A DNA stretch of 64,000 bases from a bacterium ADurb.Bin243 (GTDB taxonomy: Bacteria; Muiribacteriota; UBA9980), in NCBI GenBank assembly GCA_002069765.1, contig MWBZ01000011.1, positions 25,459 through 89,458 of the forward strand. Reading direction: 5' to 3'. The notes under the pieces are model-generated. The model was not told where the DNA came from. It did no database searches and was given only the letters and a program-made list of their open reading frames with translations. Below, piece by piece: positions 1 through 7,153 of this stretch (its first letter is position 1; each line of letters begins with the position of its first letter). The translations under genes were made by a program, and so were the position numbers.

Positions 1-171
1 CGCGCCGCCCTGCTCTTTTTTTAAATAATTTTCGAACGCCTCCACCATGTCGTTATCGATGGCCTTGAAATGCGATTTTACATCAAAGCCGAGGCTATTT
101 AAGACGTCCATAACTTTTTTGCTGGGTATATTTTTTTCTTTCGAATAATCGTAAATTCTTTTGTTACTCAA
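1..171 (-). CDS. infB: translation initiation factor IF-2, N-terminal part (partial)
   Basis: The first 57 codons of a minus-strand gene that runs off the left edge. The translation begins MSNKRIYDYSKEKNIPSKK and continues with an LNSLGFDVKSH stretch, which is the IF2_N fold at the N-terminus of IF-2, the GTPase that places fMet-tRNA on the 30S subunit. The start is TTG at 171; an AAGGAGG ribosome site at 187-181 lies 9 nt ahead and is embedded in the stop codon of nusA, so the two genes are tightly coupled. The order rimP-nusA-infB is the classic one, which supports the call although the GTPase domain is outside the window. No ylxR or L7Ae-like gene sits between nusA and infB. Confidence 0.88.
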   Translation of the reverse strand, partial: MSNKRIYDYSKEKNIPSKKVMDVLNSLGFDVKSHFKAIDNDMVEAFENYLKKEQGGA

Positions 172-185
172 ATAAGCTCACCTCC

Positions 186-1346
186 TTAAAGGTTTTCATT
201 TTCTGAATTGTTGTCGGTTTCTTTATCGTTTTGCGTATCCGTTCCGGCGCTTTCAGCGGCGGCGGCCACGCCCATAGCGGCGGTTCCGTCCATAACTTTA
301 TTGAGATGCTCCTTGTACTGCGATTCGCTCTTTATGTCTATTTTATATTTAGTGAGCTGGGCCGCGAGACGGACGTTCTGGCCGTCTTTGCCTATGGCGA
401 GCGAAAGCTGGGTGTCGGGAACGACTACTAAAAAGCCTTTTCCGCCTTCAATGGGGTTTGCCGATATAACTTTAGCCGGCGACAGCGCGTTGGAGCAATA
501 TACCGACGCGTCTTCGTCCCAGCGGATTATGTCTATTTTTTCGCCCATAAGTTCGGAAACTATTTCTTTAATGCGCGAGCCCTTAAGACCGACGCAGGCG
601 CCGATGGGGTCTATTTTTTTGTCGCTGCATGCGACGGATATTTTAGAACGCGAGCCGGCTTCTCTTACAGAAGCTTTTATTTTAACTATGCCTTCGTTTA
701 TTTCGGGGATATAATACCTGAAAAGGCCTTCTAAAAAGTCGCTGGAGGCCCTGGTAACTATTATCTCGAGCCCCTTGACGTCCTTGCGGACTTCTGAAAC
801 GCAAACTTTAACCGGGTTTCCAACTTTAAATATCTCGCGGCCGATCTGCTCTTTTTCGGGCAGAGTAGCTTCGAGCTTGCCGAGCGATATTAAAACCTTT
901 TTCTTTTCTATTTTCTGAACGTTGCCGGTGACTAAAATCCCTTTTTTCTTCATATATTCTTCGAACTGGATTTCGCGTTCGGCTTCTTTGAATTTCTGCA
1001 TTACGACCTGTTTAACGGTCTGGGCGGCTATCCTGCCTATATCTTCGGGCGGAATTTCTACTTCGAGGGTTTCGTTTATTTCGGCGTCGGCTTTTATTTT
1101 TCTGGCTTCGCTGATGGTGATGCCGTTACGCTGCAGTATGCCGTCTTCGGTGATCATTCTGCACCAGTAAACTTTGATGTCTTTCTTTTCTTCGTCTATT
1201 ACGACTTTAAGGTCTTTAGAAGAGCCTAATTTTTTGCGATAAGCGGTAATTAAAGCCTGCTGGATAGCCGAATAAATAATGTCTTTGGCTATTCCCTTTT
1301 CATCGATTATCTGCTTTATCGCCACGAAAAATTCGTTGGGTTTCAT
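186..1346 (-). CDS. nusA: transcription termination/antitermination factor NusA
   Basis: 386 residues with the NusA domain order: an N-terminal RNA-polymerase-binding domain (about 1-125), an S1 domain (about 133-200, with KGILVTGNVQKIEKKKVLI), KH1 (about 230-290, containing GACVGLKGSRI) and KH2 (about 295-350, containing AIGKDGQNVRLAAQLT). The tail is short, acidic and Asn-rich, so the C-terminal acidic repeats of E. coli NusA are absent; this short form is usual outside Proteobacteria. NusA modulates pausing, termination and antitermination. ATG start with AAGGAGG immediately upstream. It lies 31 nt after rimP and its stop overlaps the infB ribosome site. Confidence 0.95.
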   Translation of the reverse strand: MKPNEFFVAIKQIIDEKGIAKDIIYSAIQQALITAYRKKLGSSKDLKVVIDEEKKDIKVYWCRMITEDGILQRNGITISEARKIKADAEINETLEVEIPPEDIGRIAAQTVKQVVMQKFKEAEREIQFEEYMKKKGILVTGNVQKIEKKKVLISLGKLEATLPEKEQIGREIFKVGNPVKVCVSEVRKDVKGLEIIVTRASSDFLEGLFRYYIPEINEGIVKIKASVREAGSRSKISVACSDKKIDPIGACVGLKGSRIKEIVSELMGEKIDIIRWDEDASVYCSNALSPAKVISANPIEGGKGFLVVVPDTQLSLAIGKDGQNVRLAAQLTKYKIDIKSESQYKEHLNKVMDGTAAMGVAAAAESAGTDTQNDKETDNNSENENL

Positions 1347-1377
1347 CGGGGCCTCCTTGTAATTTTATATTTTATAA

Positions 1378-1947
1378 TTAAAAATGAATCTTAATGCTTG
1401 TTTTGGCAATCGCCGAAAGCGGGATCGTTATAGAGGACGGCACTGCGACCTCGGGCGCGTTTTTCTTCTTCTTTTTGAGATACTCTTCCATTTTTTTATC
1501 GCCCATTTCGGTCAGCTCGAGAGTTATAGCGGCGCACTGCCCCTCTTCGTAAATAATTTCCTTTAAAAACCCGCTGAATTTGAAGAAATCGTTTAATTTT
1601 TTATTGAGCTTGACTTCCACTTCGATGCCGATATTCGCTTCGTAATCGTCGGCAGTAGAAAAAGCCCTGCCAAGGCCGAAAGAAGCCACTTCTATAGTGT
1701 AGTCGAGTTCGTCCGCGTTATAACGCCGGCCGATTTCCTCTTCTACCATTTTGGTTACTTTTATGCAGTCGCCGTGGGTAATTCCGTCTCTGGCGTCGGC
1801 TTTTTTCAGCTTGTCTATGACGAATTTCAAAACGAGCGTGCGGCCGTGGTTTATACTGGCATGGTTGAATTCGACGAGCCTGAAACCGGCCTGCCTGATT
1901 GCAGGCTGAACGTCTTCGACGATTTCTTTGATATTGTCTTTTAACAC
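1378..1947 (-). CDS. rimP: ribosome maturation factor RimP
   Basis: 189 residues, slightly longer than the family average of about 150-160. The N-terminal alpha/beta domain contains GFRLVEFNHA and a beta strand LVLKFVIDK; the middle YTIEVASFGLGRAF matches the RimP 'EVSSPGLdRp' region, although the usual SPG is SFG here. A C-terminal SH3-like barrel follows (VEVKLNKKLNDFFKFSGFLKE). RimP assists 30S maturation. The start is GTG at 1947 with AAGG 9 nt ahead; an ATG slightly upstream is out of frame and closes after a few codons. It is the first gene of rimP-nusA-infB and is preceded by a leader carrying a terminator-like hairpin. Confidence 0.9.
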   Translation of the reverse strand: MLKDNIKEIVEDVQPAIRQAGFRLVEFNHASINHGRTLVLKFVIDKLKKADARDGITHGDCIKVTKMVEEEIGRRYNADELDYTIEVASFGLGRAFSTADDYEANIGIEVEVKLNKKLNDFFKFSGFLKEIIYEEGQCAAITLELTEMGDKKMEEYLKKKKKNAPEVAVPSSITIPLSAIAKTSIKIHF

Positions 1948-2050
1948 TTTCGATTGCCTTTCATAAGCCGTGACTAATATTTTACCGGCTTTTTCAAAAA
2001 GAATTCCGGCGGAAAGCCGCTTCTTTTCAGAGCCTTATATAAAAGAAAAA

Positions 2051-2069
2051 GTGGACCGCATTCGCCCAC
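2051..2069 (-). promoter_or_regulatory. terminator-like hairpin in the rimP leader (possible attenuator)
   Basis: On the minus strand GTGGGC and GTCCAC flank a short GAATGCG loop, followed directly by TTTTTCTTTT. This has the look of an intrinsic terminator but sits only about 30 nt downstream of the predicted start and upstream of an essential operon. Either it ends stray transcripts or it attenuates rimP-nusA-infB; NusA itself acts on such hairpins, so autoregulation is plausible but inferred. Confidence 0.5.
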
Positions 2070-2108
2070 TAACAAAAATAAAATATTTCATTTGGCTGAT
2101 TTTTTGAC

Positions 2109-2137
2109 ATTATAACATAAATAATAAAATAAATCAA
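2109..2137 (-). promoter_or_regulatory. promoter of rimP-nusA-infB
   Basis: On the minus strand, TTGATT (2137-2132), a 17-nt spacer and a perfect TATAAT (2114-2109). Transcription would start near 2102, giving a leader of about 155 nt before the rimP GTG. The site lies between the small unknown gene and rimP, so the operon has its own promoter. Confidence 0.7.
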
Positions 2138-2206
2138 GTGCCGTTTATATATTTTTTATAAACCGGCCTCCGATATTTTATTTTTGCGCCCGAACGCTTT
2201 ACAGCG

Positions 2207-2473
2207 TTATCTTATGAGAGTCGAGGATTCTATATCGAAATATTCGCAAAGCTCCTGGAAATCGTCTTCGCTGATATCGCCGCTCAAGATGCTTTCTTTG
2301 CTTATCTTGTCTTTAAAAAAACTGTCTTCTTTCAGCGAATCGTCGAGAAATTCCTTGATTTCCTTAAGGGAAACCTTAGATATCAGATCGTCAAAAATAT
2401 TCTTTTTGCCGAGATGTATCTTCATGTGAACGAGATCGGTTTGCTCCACCCATCTGATCGTGATTCTAATCAT
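2207..2473 (-). CDS. small acidic protein of unknown function
   Basis: 88 residues, rich in Asp, Glu, Lys and Ser, with no signal peptide or membrane segment. It starts as a beta-like stretch (MIRITIRWVEQTDLVHMKI) and continues as predicted helices (KEIKEFLDDSLKEDSFFKDK). I do not recognise a family. The ATG at 2473 has an AAGGAG site 10 nt upstream and a TATAAT-like -10 sits at 2514-2509, so it is very likely a real gene. It is transcribed toward rimP but separated by about 260 nt that contain a fresh promoter. Confidence 0.7.
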   Translation of the reverse strand: MIRITIRWVEQTDLVHMKIHLGKKNIFDDLISKVSLKEIKEFLDDSLKEDSFFKDKISKESILSGDISEDDFQELCEYFDIESSTLIR

Positions 2474-2594
2474 TAAATTAAAAACTCCTTGTTAAATGCG
2501 TTTTATGGATTATAACATAATTTTGAAAAATTTAAAAGCATAATTTTAGCGGCAGTAAATTTAAATAATATTTTTACCGCATAAATCAAATAAC

Positions 2595-2623
2595 TTGAAA
2601 AATTGAATAAAATTTAGTAAAAT
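2595..2623 (+). promoter_or_regulatory. promoter of rpiB-upp
   Basis: TTGAAA (2595-2600), a 17-nt spacer and TAAAAT (2618-2623), 43 nt ahead of the rpiB ATG. It is back to back with the -10 of the small minus-strand gene. Confidence 0.6.
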
Positions 2624-2665
2624 TTTCGAAATTAATAAACAGCCTTTCAACGGAGGTAATTGCCG

Positions 2666-3124
2666 ATGGAAAAAAACCTTAAATTAGCTGTGGGCTCCGA
2701 TCACGGCGGAGCGAAACTCAAAAACGAGATCCTCGAATATATAAAAAAAGAATTAAAAGACCATAGCGCCGACGATTTCGGCGGTTCGGAAAGCGTTTCG
2801 AGCGACTATCCGGACATGGCCGCCAAAGTATGCGAAAAAGTCGCATCCGGCGAATACGACATGGGAATTTTATTTTGCGGCACCGGCCAGGGCATGGCCA
2901 TTTACGCCAACAAAGTCGCGGGCATAAGGGCCGTCTGCGTAACCGATCCCACCGTGGCGCGCTTCACAAGAGAGCATAACGACGCCAACGTCCTTTGCAT
3001 CGGCGGGCGCATAAGCGGGTTCGAAATCGCGGCGGATATAGTCAAAACTTTTATCGGTACCAGATTTGCCGGGGGACGGCATCAAAGAAGGGTGGATAAA
3101 ATAAATGACCGGGAAAAAAGATAA
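2666..3124 (+). CDS. rpiB: ribose-5-phosphate isomerase B
   Basis: 152 residues of the RpiB/LacAB family, which interconverts ribose-5-phosphate and ribulose-5-phosphate in the cytosol. The N-terminus [14 protein letters not shown] carries the SDHGG phosphate/substrate motif; [17 protein letters not shown] has the active-site Cys and the GTGxGM loop; [14 protein letters not shown] is the family signature. The ATG at 2666 is preceded by GGAGG at 2652-2656 (9-nt spacing), better than the in-frame TTG two codons upstream. The end overlaps upp by 20 nt. Confidence 0.95.
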   Translation: MEKNLKLAVGSDHGGAKLKNEILEYIKKELKDHSADDFGGSESVSSDYPDMAAKVCEKVASGEYDMGILFCGTGQGMAIYANKVAGIRAVCVTDPTVARFTREHNDANVLCIGGRISGFEIAADIVKTFIGTRFAGGRHQRRVDKINDREKR

Positions 3125-3809
3125 GGCGGCAAAGGAAGTCCGGGCTGCTGACGGCATTTGCGTCAGGAAAAACATATCGAAAGGCGAATTGGTTATAGTC
3201 GAGCATCCGCTTATAAAGCATAAAATTACGCTGCTTCGCAACAAAGATACGCGGGTCAACGTATTCCGCGATCTGGTGGAAGAAGTTTCCACGCTTATAG
3301 GGTTCGAAGCCACGTCGGATTTTCCCCTCTACGAAGTAGAAGTGGAAACGCCCGTCGCCAAAACTTTCGGCTATAAAATAGAAGGCAAAAAAGTGGCCAT
3401 AGTCCCCATTCTGCGCGCCGGCGTTTCCATGATAAACGGCCTTCTGCGGCTCATGCCCCTGGCTAAAATCGGGCACATAGGCATATACAGAAATCCCGAA
3501 ACTTTCGAGCCGGTGGAATATTTTTGCAAGCTTCCCACTTCCATATCGAAACGCGCGGTGCTTTTATGCGATCCGATGCTCGCCACCGGCGGTTCCGCCG
3601 TAGCCGCCATCGACATGATCAAAAAACGCGGCGCAAAAGACATAAAATTTCTGTGCATAATAGCCGCGCCCGAAGGCGTCAAAACCCTTCACGAACATCA
3701 TCCCGACGTTAAAATATTCACCGCCACCCTCGACGAGCGCCTCAACGACCACGCGTATATAGTGCCGGGCCTCGGCGACGCCGGCGACAGAATTTACGGA
3801 ACTCTATAA
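3105..3809 (+). CDS. upp: uracil phosphoribosyltransferase
   Basis: 234 residues; converts uracil and PRPP to UMP (pyrimidine salvage). The core motifs are [16 protein letters not shown], the PRPP loop [13 protein letters not shown] and the C-terminal uracil-binding [14 protein letters not shown]. It is about 25 residues longer than typical Upp because of an N-terminal extension rich in Lys and Ala; a downstream start cannot be excluded, but the ATG has a GGGTGG-like site. The 20-nt overlap with rpiB implies translational coupling, and both enzymes handle ribose-phosphate metabolites. Confidence 0.95.
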   Translation: MTGKKDKAAKEVRAADGICVRKNISKGELVIVEHPLIKHKITLLRNKDTRVNVFRDLVEEVSTLIGFEATSDFPLYEVEVETPVAKTFGYKIEGKKVAIVPILRAGVSMINGLLRLMPLAKIGHIGIYRNPETFEPVEYFCKLPTSISKRAVLLCDPMLATGGSAVAAIDMIKKRGAKDIKFLCIIAAPEGVKTLHEHHPDVKIFTATLDERLNDHAYIVPGLGDAGDRIYGTL

Positions 3810-3834
3810 TTTTTGCAACGCAACAAAATAGTTC

Positions 3835-3863
3835 TTGATTTTTTTTTATTTGTATTGTAGTAT
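3835..3863 (+). promoter_or_regulatory. probable promoter of ndk
   Basis: TTGATT (3835-3840), a 17-nt spacer and TAGTAT (3858-3863). It would give a leader of about 150 nt before the ndk ATG. No clear hairpin separates upp from ndk. Confidence 0.45.
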
Positions 3864-4018
3864 TAAGCCGGATAAAAAATTAGCTTTTTTCATTTTGCGC
3901 GGGCAAGTTTATGGGCGAACAGCGTGGAGTTTATAGCGGACGGCTTCCGGACTCTTAACTCGACCAAAATATTTTGCCGCGCAATTCGAGAAAGAACCAA
4001 ATAATTATGGAGGTCTCA

Positions 4019-4474
4019 ATGGAAAGAACATTCGTAATGGTCAAGCCGGACGGCGTCGATAAAGGGCTTATCGGCGAAGTGGTTTCACGCATAGAAAATA
4101 AGAACCTCAAAATAGTAGCTATGAAAATGATGAAAATATCAGAGCAGATAGCCGGAGAGCACTACAAAGAGCACGTAGGAAAACCCTTCTTCCCGGCGCT
4201 TATGCGTTTCACCACCATGGGCCCCGTCGTAGCGATGGTAATAGAGGGGCCGAACGTAATAGAAGTGATGAGAAAGCTCGCGGGCGCCACCAACCCCATG
4301 GAAGCCGCGCCGGGCACCATCAGAAAAGAATACGCCATGTACGTTACATACAACATAGTCCACTGCTCTGATTGCGTCGATTCGGCCAACAGGGAAATCT
4401 CGATATTTTTCAACGAAAACGAGATAGTTTCATATACCAAGTCGCTGGAAAAATGGAACGAATTATTAAAATAA
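4019..4474 (+). CDS. ndk: nucleoside diphosphate kinase
   Basis: 151 residues. It opens with MERTFVMVKPDGV and carries the catalytic motif NIVHCSDCVDSA, where the His is the phosphoenzyme residue, followed by REISIFF. It balances NTP pools by gamma-phosphate transfer. The ATG at 4019 follows GGAGG at 4009-4013; a longer in-frame reading upstream lacks homology. The variable C-terminal tail (ENEIVSYTKSLEKWNELLK) is slightly longer than in E. coli and resembles the long-tailed branch of the family. Confidence 0.95.
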   Translation: MERTFVMVKPDGVDKGLIGEVVSRIENKNLKIVAMKMMKISEQIAGEHYKEHVGKPFFPALMRFTTMGPVVAMVIEGPNVIEVMRKLAGATNPMEAAPGTIRKEYAMYVTYNIVHCSDCVDSANREISIFFNENEIVSYTKSLEKWNELLK

Positions 4475-4575
4475 TTTTATATATTGCAACGCAGTATAAA
4501 GACGCGCGGCGGCGGACGCTTTATGGCCCGCTCATCCAGGCGGCACCGGCCGGCGCCATGTAAAAGGAGTAAAAA

Positions 4576-5253
4576 ATGAGGTTTAAACGCGCACTTAATT
4601 TATATTTACCGGCCTTTATTTTTATATTAACGCTTTCAACCGCTGCTTTGGCGGCTGAAAAAGCGTCGCCGAACCGCCCGGACGACCAGGTAACAAACGC
4701 CTTTAAAATGCTGGAAAAAATCGAAACGCAGGTCAACAGCAAATCGATCGACGCGCTAACTAAAAAGCAATTCATCGAAATGCTTGAACTTGAAATCGAG
4801 CGCGAAAACTTTTTTATAGAAGAGCTCAAAGAAAGGTTGAAATATTTCGATCAGTACCTGGACATGCTCGAAGTAGTTAAAAGCAAAACCGAAGAATTAA
4901 AGGCGAAGCTCGAAGGCGGCGCTCAAAAATCCCGGTCCGCCGGAAGAATATCGGCCGGCTCTCAAAAGCAGATAACCGCCGACCAGATACTCGATCTTGA
5001 AACTTACGCTAATTTCAGCGAATCGAAAAAAATGCTCGAAGATATCGAAAAAGAAGTCGATCAGAATAAAATCGATGCCGCCGGCAAATTATCGCTCGTT
5101 AAAAATTTAACCCAGCAGCTTGTATCGGTTGAAAAGCTCATAGAAGAAACCAGAAGCAACAAAAGAAGCGTTGAAAAAAATATAATTAAAATGCTCGAAG
5201 TAAAATTAAGGTCTAAAAATCTGCTGGACAAATTTTATAAAATCCTTAAATAA
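4576..5253 (+). CDS. secreted coiled-coil protein, unknown function
   Basis: 225 residues. An N-terminal signal peptide (hydrophobic LYLPAFIFILTLSTAALA, cleavage after ALAA) is followed by almost uninterrupted charged helix with heptad-like patterns (about 40-110 and 135-225), split by a Ser/Gly-rich linker near 110-125. There are no Cys residues and no catalytic motif. A clean AAAGGAG site precedes the ATG. It is probably a periplasmic or surface helical protein; I assign no family. It follows ndk by about 100 nt but no own promoter was obvious. Confidence 0.75.
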   Translation: MRFKRALNLYLPAFIFILTLSTAALAAEKASPNRPDDQVTNAFKMLEKIETQVNSKSIDALTKKQFIEMLELEIERENFFIEELKERLKYFDQYLDMLEVVKSKTEELKAKLEGGAQKSRSAGRISAGSQKQITADQILDLETYANFSESKKMLEDIEKEVDQNKIDAAGKLSLVKNLTQQLVSVEKLIEETRSNKRSVEKNIIKMLEVKLRSKNLLDKFYKILK

Positions 5254-5360
5254 TCGCTAAAAATATATTAAAAAGGCCGCGTTTCGTTTTAAACGATGAC
5301 GCCTGCACGGGCCTGATAATTTTTTATAAAAAATATGGAACTTTTTAACCGCGCTTATGG

Positions 5361-5366
5361 TATAAT
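5361..5366 (+). promoter_or_regulatory. extended -10 element upstream of the LEA-like gene
   Basis: TGG followed by TATAAT at 5361-5366, an extended -10 lacking a good -35 hexamer. The start would lie near 5373, about 110 nt ahead of the ATG. Confidence 0.45.
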
Positions 5367-5484
5367 TGTAATAGATATTATTACGCTGCCCGGCGCGGTT
5401 TTTTATTTATGCGCGTCAACACTGTAAAGTCAATAATTTTGAAACCGAGTGAACTTATAAATTAATTTTGAAAGGGGATTTTTT

Positions 5485-6969
5485 ATGAAAGCAAAGAAAA
5501 ACACGGCTTTAGTTGTTTTACTGGCGTTCATTTTTTCGATTGCGGCAAATATAGCGCCCGTCATAGCGGCGGATTCCGCTTCTTCAAACATAGGCAAGAT
5601 CAATCAGAGTTTAACCACGGGTTCGAGCGTTTCCGACAACAAGCAAAACAATAACGCTGCCGCCGATGTCAATAAATCCGGCGCGGCCGTTAAAGACCAG
5701 AAATCCGAACAAAAAATAGTTAAATCTCAGGCTAAAATAATCGCCGACACCGGCGAAGTAAAGCTCTGCCGCGCCCGCATAGGCCGTATAGCCGTCGCCA
5801 CGATGAATTACGTCAAAATGGCGAAAGTCAATAAAAAAACATATCCGCGCAGCGCGAAAGAGCTCGTTAACGCGAACCATATTTCAAAAGACGAAATATA
5901 CTGCGTTCACAAAGAAAAAGGCCTTTTCGGCGAAAAGAAACAGGAATATACATTTAAACTTCAGCAGCCTTACGAAAAATTCATAGTAATCCAGTGCCCT
6001 GTTCATCCCGAAAACCGCATGCTCGTTCCTATGCCTACCGACATGAACAAAGAAGAGCTCGCTAAAGAAAAAGAATGCAAAAAAGACTGCCTTATTAAAA
6101 TGATAAGCGCCGCGGGATCTATTTCAAGGGCCGTCAGAGTAGCCGTACACGACAAAAAAATGTATCCGCGCGAAATAGGCGATCTGGTAAGAACCAATCA
6201 TCTTACCAAAAACGGCATCGAGTGCCCTCAGGAAATTAAAAAACTTTTCGGCACAAAACATGAAGAGTTCATGCTAAGACTTCAGGATAACGAAAAAAGC
6301 TATACTTTAGAATGCCCTTATCACGGCAATCTTATAAATATAAAAGTTCCTAAATACGAAGACACTCTCAATGTAAACGAAAAAGAAGAGCTCGCAAAAG
6401 ACAAAGAACGCGAAGAAAAATTAAAACAGGCCGTAAAAGACGGTTTATTATTAGCGGCTGCGGCGCCCCTCATACCCGCGGCGCTTACGGTAGCCGGCGG
6501 CATCTGGGCGGCTAACGCGGCTTACGACGCCGGTAAAAAAGCCGGAGCTTTCGTGGCCGAAAAAGGAAAAGAAGCCGGAGAAGCCGCGGCTAAAACCGCA
6601 AAAGAAGCGGCGGAAGCGGTATCAGACGCGGGCGAAGCCGCAGCTAATGCCGTTAAAGAAACCGCCCAGGCCGCTGCGGACGCCGGAAAACGCGCGGCAG
6701 ACGCGGTGGTTGAAACCGGCAAAAACGCGGCGGAAGCAGTGGCCAACGCAGGCGAAGCCGTCGTAGAAACCGGAAAGAAAGCGGCGGACGCCGTGGTTAA
6801 CGCCGGAAAACAGGCCGTAGACGAAGCGGGCAAGGCTTTAACCAACGCGGGCGTATCGGCTGCCGAAGCGGGAATCAACTTCCTCGACGGCGCGCAGTCG
6901 TTCATAAACGGCGGATTGAACAGCCTTAAAAACGGCCTTAGCAGCTGGAAAAAAGGCCTTAAAAATTAA
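5485..6969 (+). CDS. secreted protein: two pilin-like Cys domains plus LEA-like Ala/Lys repeat tail
   Basis: 494 residues. Signal peptide (1-29, ending APVIAA), a Ser/Asn-rich linker, then two tandem homologous domains at about 90-175 and 195-290. Each has a leading Cys, a helix, a KxYPRxxxxLVxxNH stretch, a second Cys, an LFGxK segment and CPxH at the end. This resembles the soluble domain of small type IV pilins/pseudopilins without the hydrophobic helix (inference). A hydrophobic stretch (about 315-345) leads into roughly 110 residues of 11-mer-like AAKxAKEAAEAV repeats, as in LEA or apolipoprotein-like amphipathic helices. Good AAAGGGG site. A strong terminator follows, so it is probably monocistronic. 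Confidence 0.8.
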   Translation: MKAKKNTALVVLLAFIFSIAANIAPVIAADSASSNIGKINQSLTTGSSVSDNKQNNNAAADVNKSGAAVKDQKSEQKIVKSQAKIIADTGEVKLCRARIGRIAVATMNYVKMAKVNKKTYPRSAKELVNANHISKDEIYCVHKEKGLFGEKKQEYTFKLQQPYEKFIVIQCPVHPENRMLVPMPTDMNKEELAKEKECKKDCLIKMISAAGSISRAVRVAVHDKKMYPREIGDLVRTNHLTKNGIECPQEIKKLFGTKHEEFMLRLQDNEKSYTLECPYHGNLINIKVPKYEDTLNVNEKEELAKDKEREEKLKQAVKDGLLLAAAAPLIPAALTVAGGIWAANAAYDAGKKAGAFVAEKGKEAGEAAAKTAKEAAEAVSDAGEAAANAVKETAQAAADAGKRAADAVVETGKNAAEAVANAGEAVVETGKKAADAVVNAGKQAVDEAGKALTNAGVSAAEAGINFLDGAQSFINGGLNSLKNGLSSWKKGLKN

Positions 6970-6997
6970 CGGTACGTTTTAAAAATCTAAAATATAA

Positions 6998-7040
6998 ACA
7001 AAAGGGCTGTAACGGCGAATGAACGTTGCAGCCCTTTTGT
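6998..7040 (+). terminator. intrinsic terminator after the LEA-like gene
   Basis: ACAAAAGGGCTG at 6998 pairs with CAGCCCTTTTGT ending at 7040, with an inner AACG/CGTT extension and an eight-base loop; A and T runs flank the stem, so it may work in both directions. Confidence 0.8.
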
Positions 7041-7081
7041 AATTTAAATAATCGATATTCATTGTCTGGCAAACTATAAAC

Positions 7082-7110
7082 TTGCAATATTAAAATATAA
7101 ATGCTATAAT
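7082..7110 (+). promoter_or_regulatory. promoter of the hybrid kinase-aspA unit
   Basis: TTGCAA (7082-7087), 17-nt spacer, perfect TATAAT (7105-7110). The predicted leader is about 37 nt, and no Shine-Dalgarno is evident ahead of the ATG at 7154. Confidence 0.65.
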
Positions 7111-7153
7111 CTGCGGTGTAAAATCTTATTATAAATATATCGTTATAAAAATA

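Noticed and set aside
4512..4565. GGCACCGG/CCGGCGCC near-palindrome before the secreted coiled-coil gene as a terminator of ndk
   Set aside because: One mismatch and no T run; the GC-rich stem is followed directly by the ribosome site of the next gene.
5265..5330. AGGCC/GGCCT pair followed by a T run as a terminator
   Set aside because: The arms are only five bases and the interior does not pair cleanly; too weak to annotate.
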